This document shows positions 23,629 to 31,775 of a DNA stretch of 64,000 nt, one piece after another (positions within the stretch are counted from its first letter, which is position 1; each line of letters opens with the position of its first letter). The notes beneath the pieces were generated by a model, which was not told where the DNA came from, did not search any database, and saw nothing but the letters and a program-made list of their open reading frames with translations. A program made the position numbers and the translations under genes. This stretch comes from JBBQCW01 sp038319025. GTDB lineage: Bacteria; Actinomycetota; Thermoleophilia; Solirubrobacterales; Solirubrobacteraceae. Where the stretch lies: contig JBBQCW010000009.1 of NCBI GenBank assembly GCA_038319025.1, forward strand, positions 1 to 64,000. The letters run 5' to 3'.

Positions 23629-24717
23629 CTAGCGGGCGCTACCGACCAGCTGGATGTGGTCGGCCTCCGCGGCACCGGCGAACGGGCGCGTGAGACCAAA
23701 GCGGTTCAACGTCGCCTCGTCCACCCCTTCGATCCCAGGCGTGTCGGACGCCTCGCCCCGGGTGTGCGGATCGTTGGGAAAACCGCCGACCTCGATCGAA
23801 TGCTGGGGCGTGCGATAGCCCGACAGCCCGATCAGGTGCAGGTGCAGCGCTTGGCCCAGGCGGTTCAGGCGCGCGGTGATCTCGGGTTCGCTGCCGACGG
23901 TGTAGTTGGTGCCCGCGGCGGCGAAGAAGCCGTACCCACTGGACCCACCGCTGGCGGGGAAGCCGGCGAAGGAAGCCGTCCGTGCCTGGGCGCCTTGGAG
24001 CTTGCTGAGCTGGTTCTCCAGATCCTTGCGGTGCGAGCGCAGGGAAGCGAGCTGGGCGCTGTGCTTGTTGCGTCGTGCGACGTACACGTACTGCTGGTTG
24101 ACGACGGCGAGCTTGAGCTGCGCGACCGCGTCGCGGCGGGTCGTCGCAGCAGCGACCAGTGCCTGCTGGCGGCCGGTCAGACCGCCCAGCACCTTGGCCT
24201 GCGTGGTTACCGCGGCTTTGGCGGCCTTCAGCCGGGCGACGATCGCGGTGTTCTGGTCGCCGATCCGCTTGACCTGGTCGACCTGCTCGAGCAGGTCGGC
24301 AAAACCCTTGGCGTTCACCAGCACGTGAATCATGTCCGGCGGCGACGACATGTAGGTGCCGACGAGTTGCGCGGCGAGCACCTTCTGATCGCGGGTCACG
24401 GCGATGCGCAACCGCACAAGTGAGGCCCGTGCCGTGCGCAGCCGGGACTGCAGCCCCTGAAGGCGGGCGGTGTCTTGGGTCAAGTCACCTTCCAACTTCC
24501 CGAGGCTGGCCTGAAGCTCGTCGATCCGGCCCTGGTACTGGGCGGCGCCCTTCTGATCGTTGCGCAGCTTGGCCTGCAGCGCCTGGTCCTGCGACTGCGA
24601 CCGCTGGATGCCGCTGTTGAGCGAGCCTGAGTCAGCCGCGGATGCGGACACGGCGAACACCGCGGCGCACAGGGCGGCGAGCGCGAGCAGGTAGCGAAGT
24701 CGGGGAGCGAAGGGCAT
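23629..24717 (-). CDS. Secreted coiled-coil peptidase, M15 (D-Ala-D-Ala carboxypeptidase-like)
   Basis: The 362-residue protein starts at ATG 24717. A signal peptide (YLLALAALCAAVFAVSASAA) is followed by about 190 residues of coiled coil (LQAKLRNDQKGAAQYQGRID and similar), as in PcsB/RipA-type cell-wall hydrolases. The C-terminal domain (about 255-362) shows an M15/VanY pattern: GLSGYRTPQHSIEVGG, then DPHTRGEASDTPG with the metal His and Asp, and EADHIQLVG with the last His. It probably trims peptidoglycan peptides, with the coiled coil regulating it or binding a divisome partner. It converges on the PQQ dehydrogenase. Confidence 0.75.
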   Translation of the reverse strand: MPFAPRLRYLLALAALCAAVFAVSASAADSGSLNSGIQRSQSQDQALQAKLRNDQKGAAQYQGRIDELQASLGKLEGDLTQDTARLQGLQSRLRTARASLVRLRIAVTRDQKVLAAQLVGTYMSSPPDMIHVLVNAKGFADLLEQVDQVKRIGDQNTAIVARLKAAKAAVTTQAKVLGGLTGRQQALVAAATTRRDAVAQLKLAVVNQQYVYVARRNKHSAQLASLRSHRKDLENQLSKLQGAQARTASFAGFPASGGSSGYGFFAAAGTNYTVGSEPEITARLNRLGQALHLHLIGLSGYRTPQHSIEVGGFPNDPHTRGEASDTPGIEGVDEATLNRFGLTRPFAGAAEADHIQLVGSAR

Positions 24718-24844
24718 GAAAGAGGGGTCCTGCACGGTGAGCGCCGGATGGCGGACGATGCGAACGGCGCGAGCCGATCGAGCGCTCGCGGCAAGGTAGC
24801 GGGCCGGATGCCTGGTTCCTGCAGTCCGGGTTGCAAGCAGTACG

Positions 24845-25609
24845 TTGACAGACGTGTCCGCGCAGCGCGCCATCTTCGTCGCCCCGTTTGATGAGCTGAG
24901 CGATCCGCGTCTCGTAGCCGACCTCGCCGCTCAAGCCGAAGCGGCCGGCTGGGACGGCTTTTTCGTGTGGGATCACATCAGCTACAAGGCCCCGACGCGC
25001 GCCGTCAGCGACCCGTGGGTGGTGCTCAGCGCCATCGCCTGCGCCACCAGCCGGGTGCGCATCGGGCCGCTCGTCACACCGCTTTCGCGGCGGCGCGTAC
25101 AGAAACTCGCGAGAGAGACAGTGAGCCTCGACGTGCTGAGCAAGGGCCGCCTCGTACTCGGTGCGGGCCTGGGCTCGGACAACCACGGCGAGTTGGCACC
25201 TTGGGGTGAGGTCACGGATCCGCGCGCGCGAGCCGACCTTCTGGATGCAGGGCTCGACCGGCTGGCCGAGCTCTGGGACGGCGAGTTCGAGCCGCGGCCC
25301 GTGCAGCGCCCGCGCATCCCCGTATGGCTGGCCTCGCGCTGGCCCAACCGGCGGCCCGTACGGCGCGCCGCGCGCTGGGATGGGCTGTTCCCGCTTGACC
25401 TCCCAGGCCCCGAAGCGCTGACCGAGCTGGCCGGTGAGATCGCCGCGCTGCGCCCGCCGGACGCGGCGCCTTTCGACCTCATCATCACGCAGGAGCGCGG
25501 CGAGGACCCAGCCCCGTGGGCCGCGGCTGGTGCCACGTGGTGCCTGACGGGCTTCGGTCAGTCGCCCCTGGAGGCCGACGTGCGGGCGGCCATCGTCGAC
25601 GGCCCCTGA
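24845..25609 (+). CDS. LLM-class flavin-dependent oxidoreductase
   Basis: This 254-residue TIM-barrel protein matches bacterial luciferase-like monooxygenases and F420-dependent enzymes: AQAEAAGWDGFFVWDHISY, then RVRIGPLVTPLSRRRVQKLARE and SKGRLVLGAGLGSDNHGE. It is shorter than typical members (about 300-350) and ends soon after the DLIITQE and WCLTGFG strands. The start is either TTG 24845 or GTG 24854; neither has a strong ribosome site. The substrate is unknown; the cofactor (FMN or F420) is not set by sequence seen here. Confidence 0.8.
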   Translation: MTDVSAQRAIFVAPFDELSDPRLVADLAAQAEAAGWDGFFVWDHISYKAPTRAVSDPWVVLSAIACATSRVRIGPLVTPLSRRRVQKLARETVSLDVLSKGRLVLGAGLGSDNHGELAPWGEVTDPRARADLLDAGLDRLAELWDGEFEPRPVQRPRIPVWLASRWPNRRPVRRAARWDGLFPLDLPGPEALTELAGEIAALRPPDAAPFDLIITQERGEDPAPWAAAGATWCLTGFGQSPLEADVRAAIVDGP

Positions 25610-25616
25610 CTCAGGC

Positions 25617-26660
25617 TCAACGGATCAGCACCGTGGCGCCCACAGGCACCCGCGGGTACAGATCCTTCACGTCCCACACGTGCATGCGGATGCAGCCGTG
25701 CGAAGCCGCGGAGCCGATCGACCAGTCCTCCGCGGTGCCGTGGATGCCGACGCCGTCGGCAATGCCCAGCCAGCGGGCCTTCAGCGGGTTGTTGGGCGCC
25801 CCGCCGGGGATCACCGAGCCGGCCAGCGACCCAGCCCAAGCGGAGTTCGGCACGTGCCACGCTGGGTCGATCTGCCGGTCCTGGATGTGGTATCGCCCGG
25901 CCGGTGTCGACAGTCCCGCCCGGCCCACGGCGACGCCGTACTTCTTGACGAACCGCAGGCGCTTGAAGAGTCGCAGGGTGAACGTGCTGCGGTCCACGGT
26001 GACCACCGTGCCGTAGGCGCGCTTCAGATCGTCGATCGTCACACCGGCGGCGACCCGGACGACCTTGGCGCGCACGTTGCGCGAGATCGACGGATCGTCC
26101 AGGACGGAGTTCACGTTGGCCGCGATGGCCGCCGGGTCCGATCGGTAGCCGGTCCGTGACCCGCGGATGCGCATGTGCGCCGTCGTCATGACGAGCGAAG
26201 CGGCCCGCGGTGAGCGGTGTGCAACCGCCGCTATCCGGCCGGCGAACGCGGCGACGGCAAGATGTCCGTGAGCGATGACGACCGGGATGTCGGTTCCGAC
26301 CACGGTGCCTCCGCCGGTGGCGACGGCGGGAGCGGGAACGGCGATCGCCTGGCGCGCCATGCGGGCGGCGTTGAGACGCACGCCGGCCTGCGCACCCGTC
26401 AGCCGGAACGTACGACCGGCGATGTGCACGACGACGTCGCGGCGGACCTGCGGGCCGAGCCGAGCCTCTATCCGGGCGGCGGCATCGGCCTCCGTGAGGC
26501 CTGCGACCCGCACGCCACCGGCCGTCACGCCGTGAGCGATGACGGGCAGGGTGCTGGCGGCTTGCGCCGTCGGGGCGACGAGCACGAGAAGAAGGCCTGT
26601 GAGGCCGAGGACACTGCGCAGAGGAGAAAGCACGACGGCGGACCGTAGATGAGCGCCCAC
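25617..26660 (-). CDS. L,D-transpeptidase with N-terminal peptidoglycan-binding domain
   Basis: The 347-residue protein has a signal peptide (core 15-34), a PG-binding_4/VanW-linked region (about 40-210) with VIAHGVTAGGVRVAGLTEADA, and a C-terminal YkuD domain. The YkuD motif reads HGTAEDWSIGSAASHGCIRM, with His307, His321 and nucleophile Cys323. It would form or exchange 3-3 cross-links in peptidoglycan, or attach proteins to it, outside the membrane. It lies 7 bp from the convergent flavin oxidoreductase gene. Confidence 0.9.
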   Translation of the reverse strand: MGAHLRSAVVLSPLRSVLGLTGLLLVLVAPTAQAASTLPVIAHGVTAGGVRVAGLTEADAAARIEARLGPQVRRDVVVHIAGRTFRLTGAQAGVRLNAARMARQAIAVPAPAVATGGGTVVGTDIPVVIAHGHLAVAAFAGRIAAVAHRSPRAASLVMTTAHMRIRGSRTGYRSDPAAIAANVNSVLDDPSISRNVRAKVVRVAAGVTIDDLKRAYGTVVTVDRSTFTLRLFKRLRFVKKYGVAVGRAGLSTPAGRYHIQDRQIDPAWHVPNSAWAGSLAGSVIPGGAPNNPLKARWLGIADGVGIHGTAEDWSIGSAASHGCIRMHVWDVKDLYPRVPVGATVLIR

Positions 26661-26780
26661 GCTCGGCGCGCAGGATGTGTTTCAGTCAGCAGGAGGAAAC
26701 GGCTACGCGCCGACGGGCGCCCGACCACGAAGTTGGCGCGCAGGGATTGACTTGGCGCGATCCCGAGTACCAGCCCTCCC

Positions 26781-26840
26781 GTACATGCGCTGTACCCCGT
26801 TTCACGAAGTGCATCGATGGTTCGGTCGCGCTGTACAGCG
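26781..26840. promoter_or_regulatory. Two TGTAC palindromes upstream of the ECF sigma gene
   Basis: GTACA-TGCGC-TGTAC (26781-26795) and the perfect 12-bp palindrome CGCTGTACAGCG (26829-26840) lie 48-107 bp before the sigma-factor ATG. They share a TGTAC core. They may bind a regulator. The rest of the 227-bp gap (26661-26887) shows a TTGACT near 26747 but no convincing -10, and nothing else. Confidence 0.35.
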
Positions 26841-26887
26841 GCAACGCCATCTGACTTTCGGGCTTCGCTCTGCGACCGAAAGACCTC

Positions 26888-27490
26888 ATGTCCTCAGCAG
26901 CACCCCAGCTCGTGAGCAGCGCCGACGCTGACTCGGATCCAACCGCGGATGAGCGCGTCCACGACCGTCGGCTCATGCACAGGGTTGCCGACGGCGACCA
27001 GCACGCCTTCGGCGCGCTTTACGACCACTTCCACGGGCGCGTCCACCGGGTGGCCCGGTCGGTCTGCCACGACGACGGCAATGCCCAGGAGGCCGTCCAG
27101 GAGACGTTCATTGCGATCTGGAACAGCCGAACCGGCTACGAACCGAGTCGGGGCAGCGTCATCGCTTGGATCCTCACGATCGCCCACAACCGCGCGATCG
27201 ACGTGTCTCGTAGGCACCGCAGGCACCGCGATCTACGGGCTAGCGACATCGAGCTCGACGGGCTCCATGGCCCCGAAGACGTCGCCGAAGAGGCCGTCGC
27301 CAGGAACGAGAACCACCGCATGCGCGATGCGCTCTCCCGACTCCCGGACGCCCAGCAGGAAGTAATAACCCTCGCCTTCTACGGCCAGCTCTCCCACCGC
27401 GAGATCGCTTTGCAGCTCGGGCTACCGCCGGGCACGGTGAAGGGACGGATGCGGTTGGGACTCCAGAAGCTCCGTTGGGCCTGTTCCTAG
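26888..27490 (+). CDS. ECF-type sigma-70 factor
   Basis: The 200-residue protein has sigma region 2 (DGDQHAFGALYDHFHGRVHR, QEAVQETFIAIWNSRTGYEP, GSVIAWILTIAHNRAIDVSR) and region 4 (LSRLPDAQQEVITLAFYGQL, SHREIALQLGLPPGTVKGRM). It resembles the SigK-like ECF group. The first 30 residues are a non-conserved acidic tail. No anti-sigma factor gene is adjacent; the next gene is convergent, sharing the last four bases. Control may be transcriptional through the upstream palindromes, or by a distant partner. Confidence 0.9.
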   Translation: MSSAAPQLVSSADADSDPTADERVHDRRLMHRVADGDQHAFGALYDHFHGRVHRVARSVCHDDGNAQEAVQETFIAIWNSRTGYEPSRGSVIAWILTIAHNRAIDVSRRHRRHRDLRASDIELDGLHGPEDVAEEAVARNENHRMRDALSRLPDAQQEVITLAFYGQLSHREIALQLGLPPGTVKGRMRLGLQKLRWACS

Positions 27491-28584
27491 GCGACGACGC
27501 GCAGCGGGCCTGGCTTGGCCGGCGCCTGCGCCTCTGTGAGGAACTCATCGATGTACTTCCAAGTGGTGCGCCGCGCGCCGCGGCCGGCCAGCACGCCCAG
27601 ATGACCTCCGGGCGCCGTCTTCAACCGCACCTCAGGGCTTCCACCGAGCAGGCCGCCGACGTGATGCACAGCTGCCTTCGGGGCGAGCACGTCCGAGTCC
27701 CCGGCGACAGCGAGCACGGGCACGTGCACGTCCTGCAGATCGATTTCCTGCTCGCCGAGCCGCATGTGACCATCGGCCAGATCGTTCACCCGGAAGAAGC
27801 CGTGGTAGAGCTGGCCCATCGTGCGCCCTGGATACGCGTGCATGTTGTCCATGAAGCGATCGACCGCCTCCATCTGGGCGAGGTAGTCCCGATCGTCCAG
27901 GTGCGACGCGATGGCCAGCGGCTTGGTCAGGTACTTGTCGATCGAGGTGAGCTGGAACCCGCGCTTGACCAGCGGCGCCGGCGCTCCGCCGAGTACGCGA
28001 TACAGCGCCGTCCCGAGCATCCCGTTGGTGATGGCGTCCAGCGGGCGGATGGCCGAGATCAGGCGGACCTTCTCGAAGTCGAACGGGCTGCCCACGCACG
28101 CGACGGCGTTCACGGGAAGCTCAGGGTCGGCCGCCACTGCGAGCAGCGACATGATGCCGCCCAGGCACCAGCCGACCAGCTGTACCGGACCACCGCCGGC
28201 GTCAGCGCTGACCTGACGAACCGCCTCGGGGATCACCTCGTTGATCCAGAACTCCAGGCCCAGATCGCGGTCTGAGAAAGCGATGTCGCCGTACTCGAGC
28301 AGGTAGGTGGGATGGCCCTCGGCGATCAGGTGGCCGGCGAGCGAGCAGTCGCGCCGCAGGTCAAAGCAGATCGTCGGAGCCGCCAGCGGCGGGACGAGGA
28401 GCACGGGGAGCCCGTCGAGCTCCCGCTCGTCTCCGGCCAGATAGCGGTAGATGGTGCGCTTGGGCGCCTCCTCGATGATCTGCGCGGGCGTGCGACGCAG
28501 GTCCGCGACACCACCGTTGAAGAACATGTCGAAGAGGTTCGCGCCGGCCGCGCCGACCTGGTCAGGTGAGGGAAGAATGTCCAT
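27487..28584 (-). CDS. PHA synthase-like alpha/beta hydrolase (class III PhaC type)
   Basis: At 365 residues this matches the length of class III PhaC. The nucleophile elbow reads LVGWCLGGIMS with Cys140, the Cys lipase box that separates polyhydroxyalkanoate synthases from ordinary esterases. The rest of the triad fits Asp298 (AGDSDVLAP) and His328 (APGGHLGVL). IIEEAPKRTIYRYL and PLDAITNGM are PhaC-like patterns. The partner genes phaE, phaA and phaB are not next to it. It would polymerise hydroxyacyl-CoA, or act as an acyltransferase relative. The following hydrolase gene is on the same strand, 15 bp upstream. Confidence 0.75.
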   Translation of the reverse strand: MDILPSPDQVGAAGANLFDMFFNGGVADLRRTPAQIIEEAPKRTIYRYLAGDERELDGLPVLLVPPLAAPTICFDLRRDCSLAGHLIAEGHPTYLLEYGDIAFSDRDLGLEFWINEVIPEAVRQVSADAGGGPVQLVGWCLGGIMSLLAVAADPELPVNAVACVGSPFDFEKVRLISAIRPLDAITNGMLGTALYRVLGGAPAPLVKRGFQLTSIDKYLTKPLAIASHLDDRDYLAQMEAVDRFMDNMHAYPGRTMGQLYHGFFRVNDLADGHMRLGEQEIDLQDVHVPVLAVAGDSDVLAPKAAVHHVGGLLGGSPEVRLKTAPGGHLGVLAGRGARRTTWKYIDEFLTEAQAPAKPGPLRVVA

Positions 28585-28599
28585 CGCTGCGATGGATGT

Positions 28600-29478
28600 T
28601 TACACGGCGCGAGCGGTGCGCCGGGCCGGCGTTCCGGGGGCGAAGCCGAGCAGCAGCTCGGTGAAGCGGTCAGATGCCTCCACCTGCGGGCAGTGCCCGA
28701 CGCCCTCCAGCAGCTCATAGTCGACGTCGTCCAAGGCGGCCAGTAGCCGCTCGGCGCCTTCATGGCTGACCATCCGATCGCGGTCGCCCCAGATGAGCAG
28801 CATCGGAACCGTCACGTTTTCGAGGTGAAACGGGTAGCGCAACTCAGGCAGCATCCGCCGCCCCGTCGCCAGGCCGCGCGTCAACGTCTCGCGATTGCGA
28901 TGGTGCTGGGCAAAGGCGCGGACCGCTCCGTCGGGAGCGGTCCCCGGCTGGGCAAAGGCCAGGCGCTTGAACGCCTCACCGACCATCCCCTGCACCATCG
29001 TCTCCGGCAGCGGCAACCTCAGCAGCGATCGCACGATCGGGTCGCCTTCGATGGCGCTGAACCATGAAGGCATGTCCAACCCCGCCGGGGCCACCGGGAC
29101 GATGCCGGCAATCGGAAGATCAGCGTTCTCCCCGGCCCGGATCGCCGCGACGCCGCCCAGCGAATTGCCGACGACGATGACGTCCTCCCCGCGCTCGCCC
29201 GCAAGGTGCTCCACCGCGGCAGCCGTGAAGAGATCGTGTTGTGGGAGCACGGCGCCCTCGCGCAGGCGATCGGCCAGGCCGAACCCGGGAAGATCCAGCG
29301 CGAGCGCCGCGCGGCCGCTGCGCCCCACACGATCAAGAGTGCGCCGCCAAGTGTCGGCGCTGTCCATGTACCCGTGCAGCAGGAGCAGCGCCGGCCCCTC
29401 GCCCTCCAGTTCGAGGGCCCGGGTCTCGTAGCCCGCGAGGGACAGTCGGTGTTCGAAGAGTGGTTGGCGCATAGGCAT
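28600..29478 (-). CDS. Alpha/beta-fold hydrolase
   Basis: The 292-residue protein shows the full fold: LLLLHGYMDSADTWRRTL (oxyanion region), LALDLPGFGLAD, nucleophile elbow VVGNSLGGVAA with Ser106, acid in LLIWGDRDRMVS and His in LEGVGHCPQVE. This is the epoxide-hydrolase/haloperoxidase-like serine hydrolase group. It precedes the PhaC-like gene on the same strand by 15 bp, so a shared transcript and a lipid or polyester role are plausible. The start may be ATG 29478 or ATG 29472. Confidence 0.85.
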   Translation of the reverse strand: MPMRQPLFEHRLSLAGYETRALELEGEGPALLLLHGYMDSADTWRRTLDRVGRSGRAALALDLPGFGLADRLREGAVLPQHDLFTAAAVEHLAGERGEDVIVVGNSLGGVAAIRAGENADLPIAGIVPVAPAGLDMPSWFSAIEGDPIVRSLLRLPLPETMVQGMVGEAFKRLAFAQPGTAPDGAVRAFAQHHRNRETLTRGLATGRRMLPELRYPFHLENVTVPMLLIWGDRDRMVSHEGAERLLAALDDVDYELLEGVGHCPQVEASDRFTELLLGFAPGTPARRTARAV

Positions 29479-29536
29479 CCGGCGGTCGCCGGTTCATGCA
29501 CCGTACGCGCCAGGTCCGACAGCGGATCGAGGCGGG

Positions 29537-30568
29537 CTACGTGTCCGCCGGCGGACGGGCCGCAGGCTTTGCGCGGGTCCGCGGCGGCTTGCGCGGGGGC
29601 TTGGGATCGTCGAGCGGAGAATCGATCAGCAGTGAGGCTCCGACCGCGCCGCCCAGGTCGCCGAGTCCTGCGACCACCAGGGCAGGCGGGTCCTGGGCGA
29701 ACTCGTGCGGACGCATCAGCGCCTTGATCTCCTCCAGCCGGACGGGACCGAACCGGGTTCCCATGCCACCGCCCAGCACGATCGCGTCGACGTCGAGCAC
29801 GTTCCCGATCGAGGCCATCGCCACGGCGAGCATCCGCACCGCCTCATCCATGAGCTTGGCGGCCATCTTGTCGCCGTGTTTGAGCGCGCTCTCGATGACC
29901 CCGCTCGTCACGTGGTCCTTGTCCTTGTGCTTGGCGATCTTGAACAGGTCGGTCTTCTCGCCCTTGTCGTGCAGATGGCGGGCGTGGGCCTCCATCGACC
30001 GCCGACCGGCGTACGCCTCCAGACAGCCGCGGCGACCGCAGCCGCATTTGCGCCCGTCGATCTCCACGACCACGTGGCCGATCTCCCCTGCGCTGCCACG
30101 TCCGCGCCAGGGCTGCCCGTTGAACACGATTCCGCCGCCCACTCCGGTGCCCCAGAACACCCCGAGGACCGAGTCGTACGGCTGGCCGGCGCCGAGGTTG
30201 AACTCTCCCCAGGTGGCCACATCAACGTCGTTGCCGATCTTCACCGTCAGGCCGTCGAGGCCTTCGCTGATGGTCTTGGCCAAGGGGAACGGGTCCTTCC
30301 AGTCAACGATGTTGACCACGTTGGCGACCGATCCGTCGCCCTCCATCTCTCCGGGCGTGCCCACCCCGACACCGACCAGATCGGCGACCTTTACTCCGGC
30401 CGCGGCCGCCGCCTCACCCAGCACGTCAATCATCGCCTGAGCTGTCGCTGCAGGTCCCTCGGAGGCCGGCGTAGGTCGCCGGGCGCTCCCGATGGCGGTG
30501 TGGGTGGCGTCCATCACCGCCGCCTGAATCTTGGTCCCGCCGAGATCGATGCCGCCCGTCATGCCCAT
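29537..30568 (-). CDS. ROK family sugar kinase, glucokinase-like
   Basis: From ATG 30568, with GGAGGA seven bases upstream, the protein has 343 residues. The phosphate-binding motif is GGIDLGGTKIQAAV, the active-site region is KIGNDVDVATWGEFNLGAG and the ROK zinc site is KCGCGRRGCLEAYAG after GEIGHVVVE. LDVDAIVLGGGMGTRFGPV closes the fold. It would phosphorylate glucose or a related sugar with ATP. The last 35 residues are a basic Pro/Arg tail unusual for the family. It stands alone, without an HTH domain, so it is an enzyme rather than a ROK repressor. Confidence 0.9.
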   Translation of the reverse strand: MGMTGGIDLGGTKIQAAVMDATHTAIGSARRPTPASEGPAATAQAMIDVLGEAAAAAGVKVADLVGVGVGTPGEMEGDGSVANVVNIVDWKDPFPLAKTISEGLDGLTVKIGNDVDVATWGEFNLGAGQPYDSVLGVFWGTGVGGGIVFNGQPWRGRGSAGEIGHVVVEIDGRKCGCGRRGCLEAYAGRRSMEAHARHLHDKGEKTDLFKIAKHKDKDHVTSGVIESALKHGDKMAAKLMDEAVRMLAVAMASIGNVLDVDAIVLGGGMGTRFGPVRLEEIKALMRPHEFAQDPPALVVAGLGDLGGAVGASLLIDSPLDDPKPPRKPPRTRAKPAARPPADT

Positions 30569-30670
30569 CGTGATTCCTCCCGTGGCTCTGACTGCATCCG
30601 ACCATAGTGCGCGGATGGGGACTTGTGGTGCGGGTGTCAGACGCACTGAGTCGTCGGCGACCTGAGCCCC

Positions 30671-31750
30671 ATGATGTTTCGTTCGTCCGCACTCGCCCCT
30701 ACCGTTCGCGGCGTGCTCCTCAAGGACCACTCCCACGGCGACGATTTGGACCTCGTACTTCTCGTGCGCGACGCATCGATCCGCCAGAAGAAGGACGGCT
30801 CGGACTACCTGCGTCTATCGCTGGGGGACCGCACGGGTGCGCTCACGTGCATGTTGTGGGATCTGACGCCCACGCTGCGCGAGCAATGCGTCCACGGCGC
30901 GGCGCTGCACGTGAGCGGCACGTACGAGATTCACCCTAAGTACGGCGCCCAAATTCGGCTGCGCGACCTGGGCTCGGCGACCGAAGGCACGTACGACCTC
31001 ACCGATCTCGTCGACGGTCCGCCCCGTGGCGCCGAGCAGATGGAAAGCGATCTGCGCGAGCTCGTGGCCACGGTGCACAACCTGCATCTGCGCGCCCTGC
31101 TCGACATGTTGCTGGGTGAAGGTACGGAGACGTGGGCGCGCTACCGCGACGCGCCGGCCGCCAAGCACTACCACCAGGCGTACCGTCACGGTCTGCTGGA
31201 GCACAGCCTTTCGGTAGCCCAATCCGTCAGCGCGATCAGCGCGATGTTCCCCGGTATCGATCGGGACGTCGCCGTGACGGGGGCGCTGCTGCACGACATC
31301 GGCAAGCTCGACGCTTACACCAACGACGAGCGCGCCATCGATCTCACGGACGCCGGTCGCCTCCAGGGTGAGATCCCTCTCGGCTACTTCCGTGTGCGCA
31401 GGCTGATCGAAGACATCCCCGGGTTCCCGGGCGAGCTCGCGCAGGCGGTAGGTCACATCATCCTCAGCCATCACGGCTCGCTGGAGCACGGCAGCCCTGT
31501 CGTGCCCGCTACGCGTGAGGCCACGCTCGTCCACATGATCGACAACCTCGGCGGGCGTCTGGGCTCCTTCGACCGCCTGCAGAAGGAACTTGCCCCCGGC
31601 GCCGTCTGGTCGGGTTTTGACCGGGCGATTGGCGGCAGCGTGTACTTCGGTGGCGCCGACGGCGAGAGCGAAGTGACAGAGGCACCGCTCGCACCGGCGC
31701 CCTCGCGCGGCGACGAGCCGCTGCAGCTCCCAGGCGTAATCGCTGCCTGA
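30671..31750 (+). CDS. OB-fold plus HD-domain protein, YhaM-like 3'-5' exonuclease
   Basis: This 359-residue protein has an N-terminal OB fold (about 28-110: LVRDASIRQKKDGSDYLRLS, GALTCMLWDLT) and an HD domain (about 160-300) with HGLLEHSLSVAQS, GALLHDIGKLDAY and HIILSHHGSLEHGS. This order is that of the YhaM/CBF1 family, whose members degrade RNA or single-stranded DNA from the 3' end with a divalent metal. The C-terminal 50 residues are flexible. A start at either ATG 30671 or ATG 30674 is possible. Confidence 0.85.
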   Translation: MMFRSSALAPTVRGVLLKDHSHGDDLDLVLLVRDASIRQKKDGSDYLRLSLGDRTGALTCMLWDLTPTLREQCVHGAALHVSGTYEIHPKYGAQIRLRDLGSATEGTYDLTDLVDGPPRGAEQMESDLRELVATVHNLHLRALLDMLLGEGTETWARYRDAPAAKHYHQAYRHGLLEHSLSVAQSVSAISAMFPGIDRDVAVTGALLHDIGKLDAYTNDERAIDLTDAGRLQGEIPLGYFRVRRLIEDIPGFPGELAQAVGHIILSHHGSLEHGSPVVPATREATLVHMIDNLGGRLGSFDRLQKELAPGAVWSGFDRAIGGSVYFGGADGESEVTEAPLAPAPSRGDEPLQLPGVIAA

Positions 31751-31775
31751 TTCGGGCCTGAGTCCATACGCTCGA

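Noticed and set aside
26741..26775. TTGACT as a -35 box of the ECF sigma gene
   Set aside because: No acceptable -10 lies 16-18 bases downstream.
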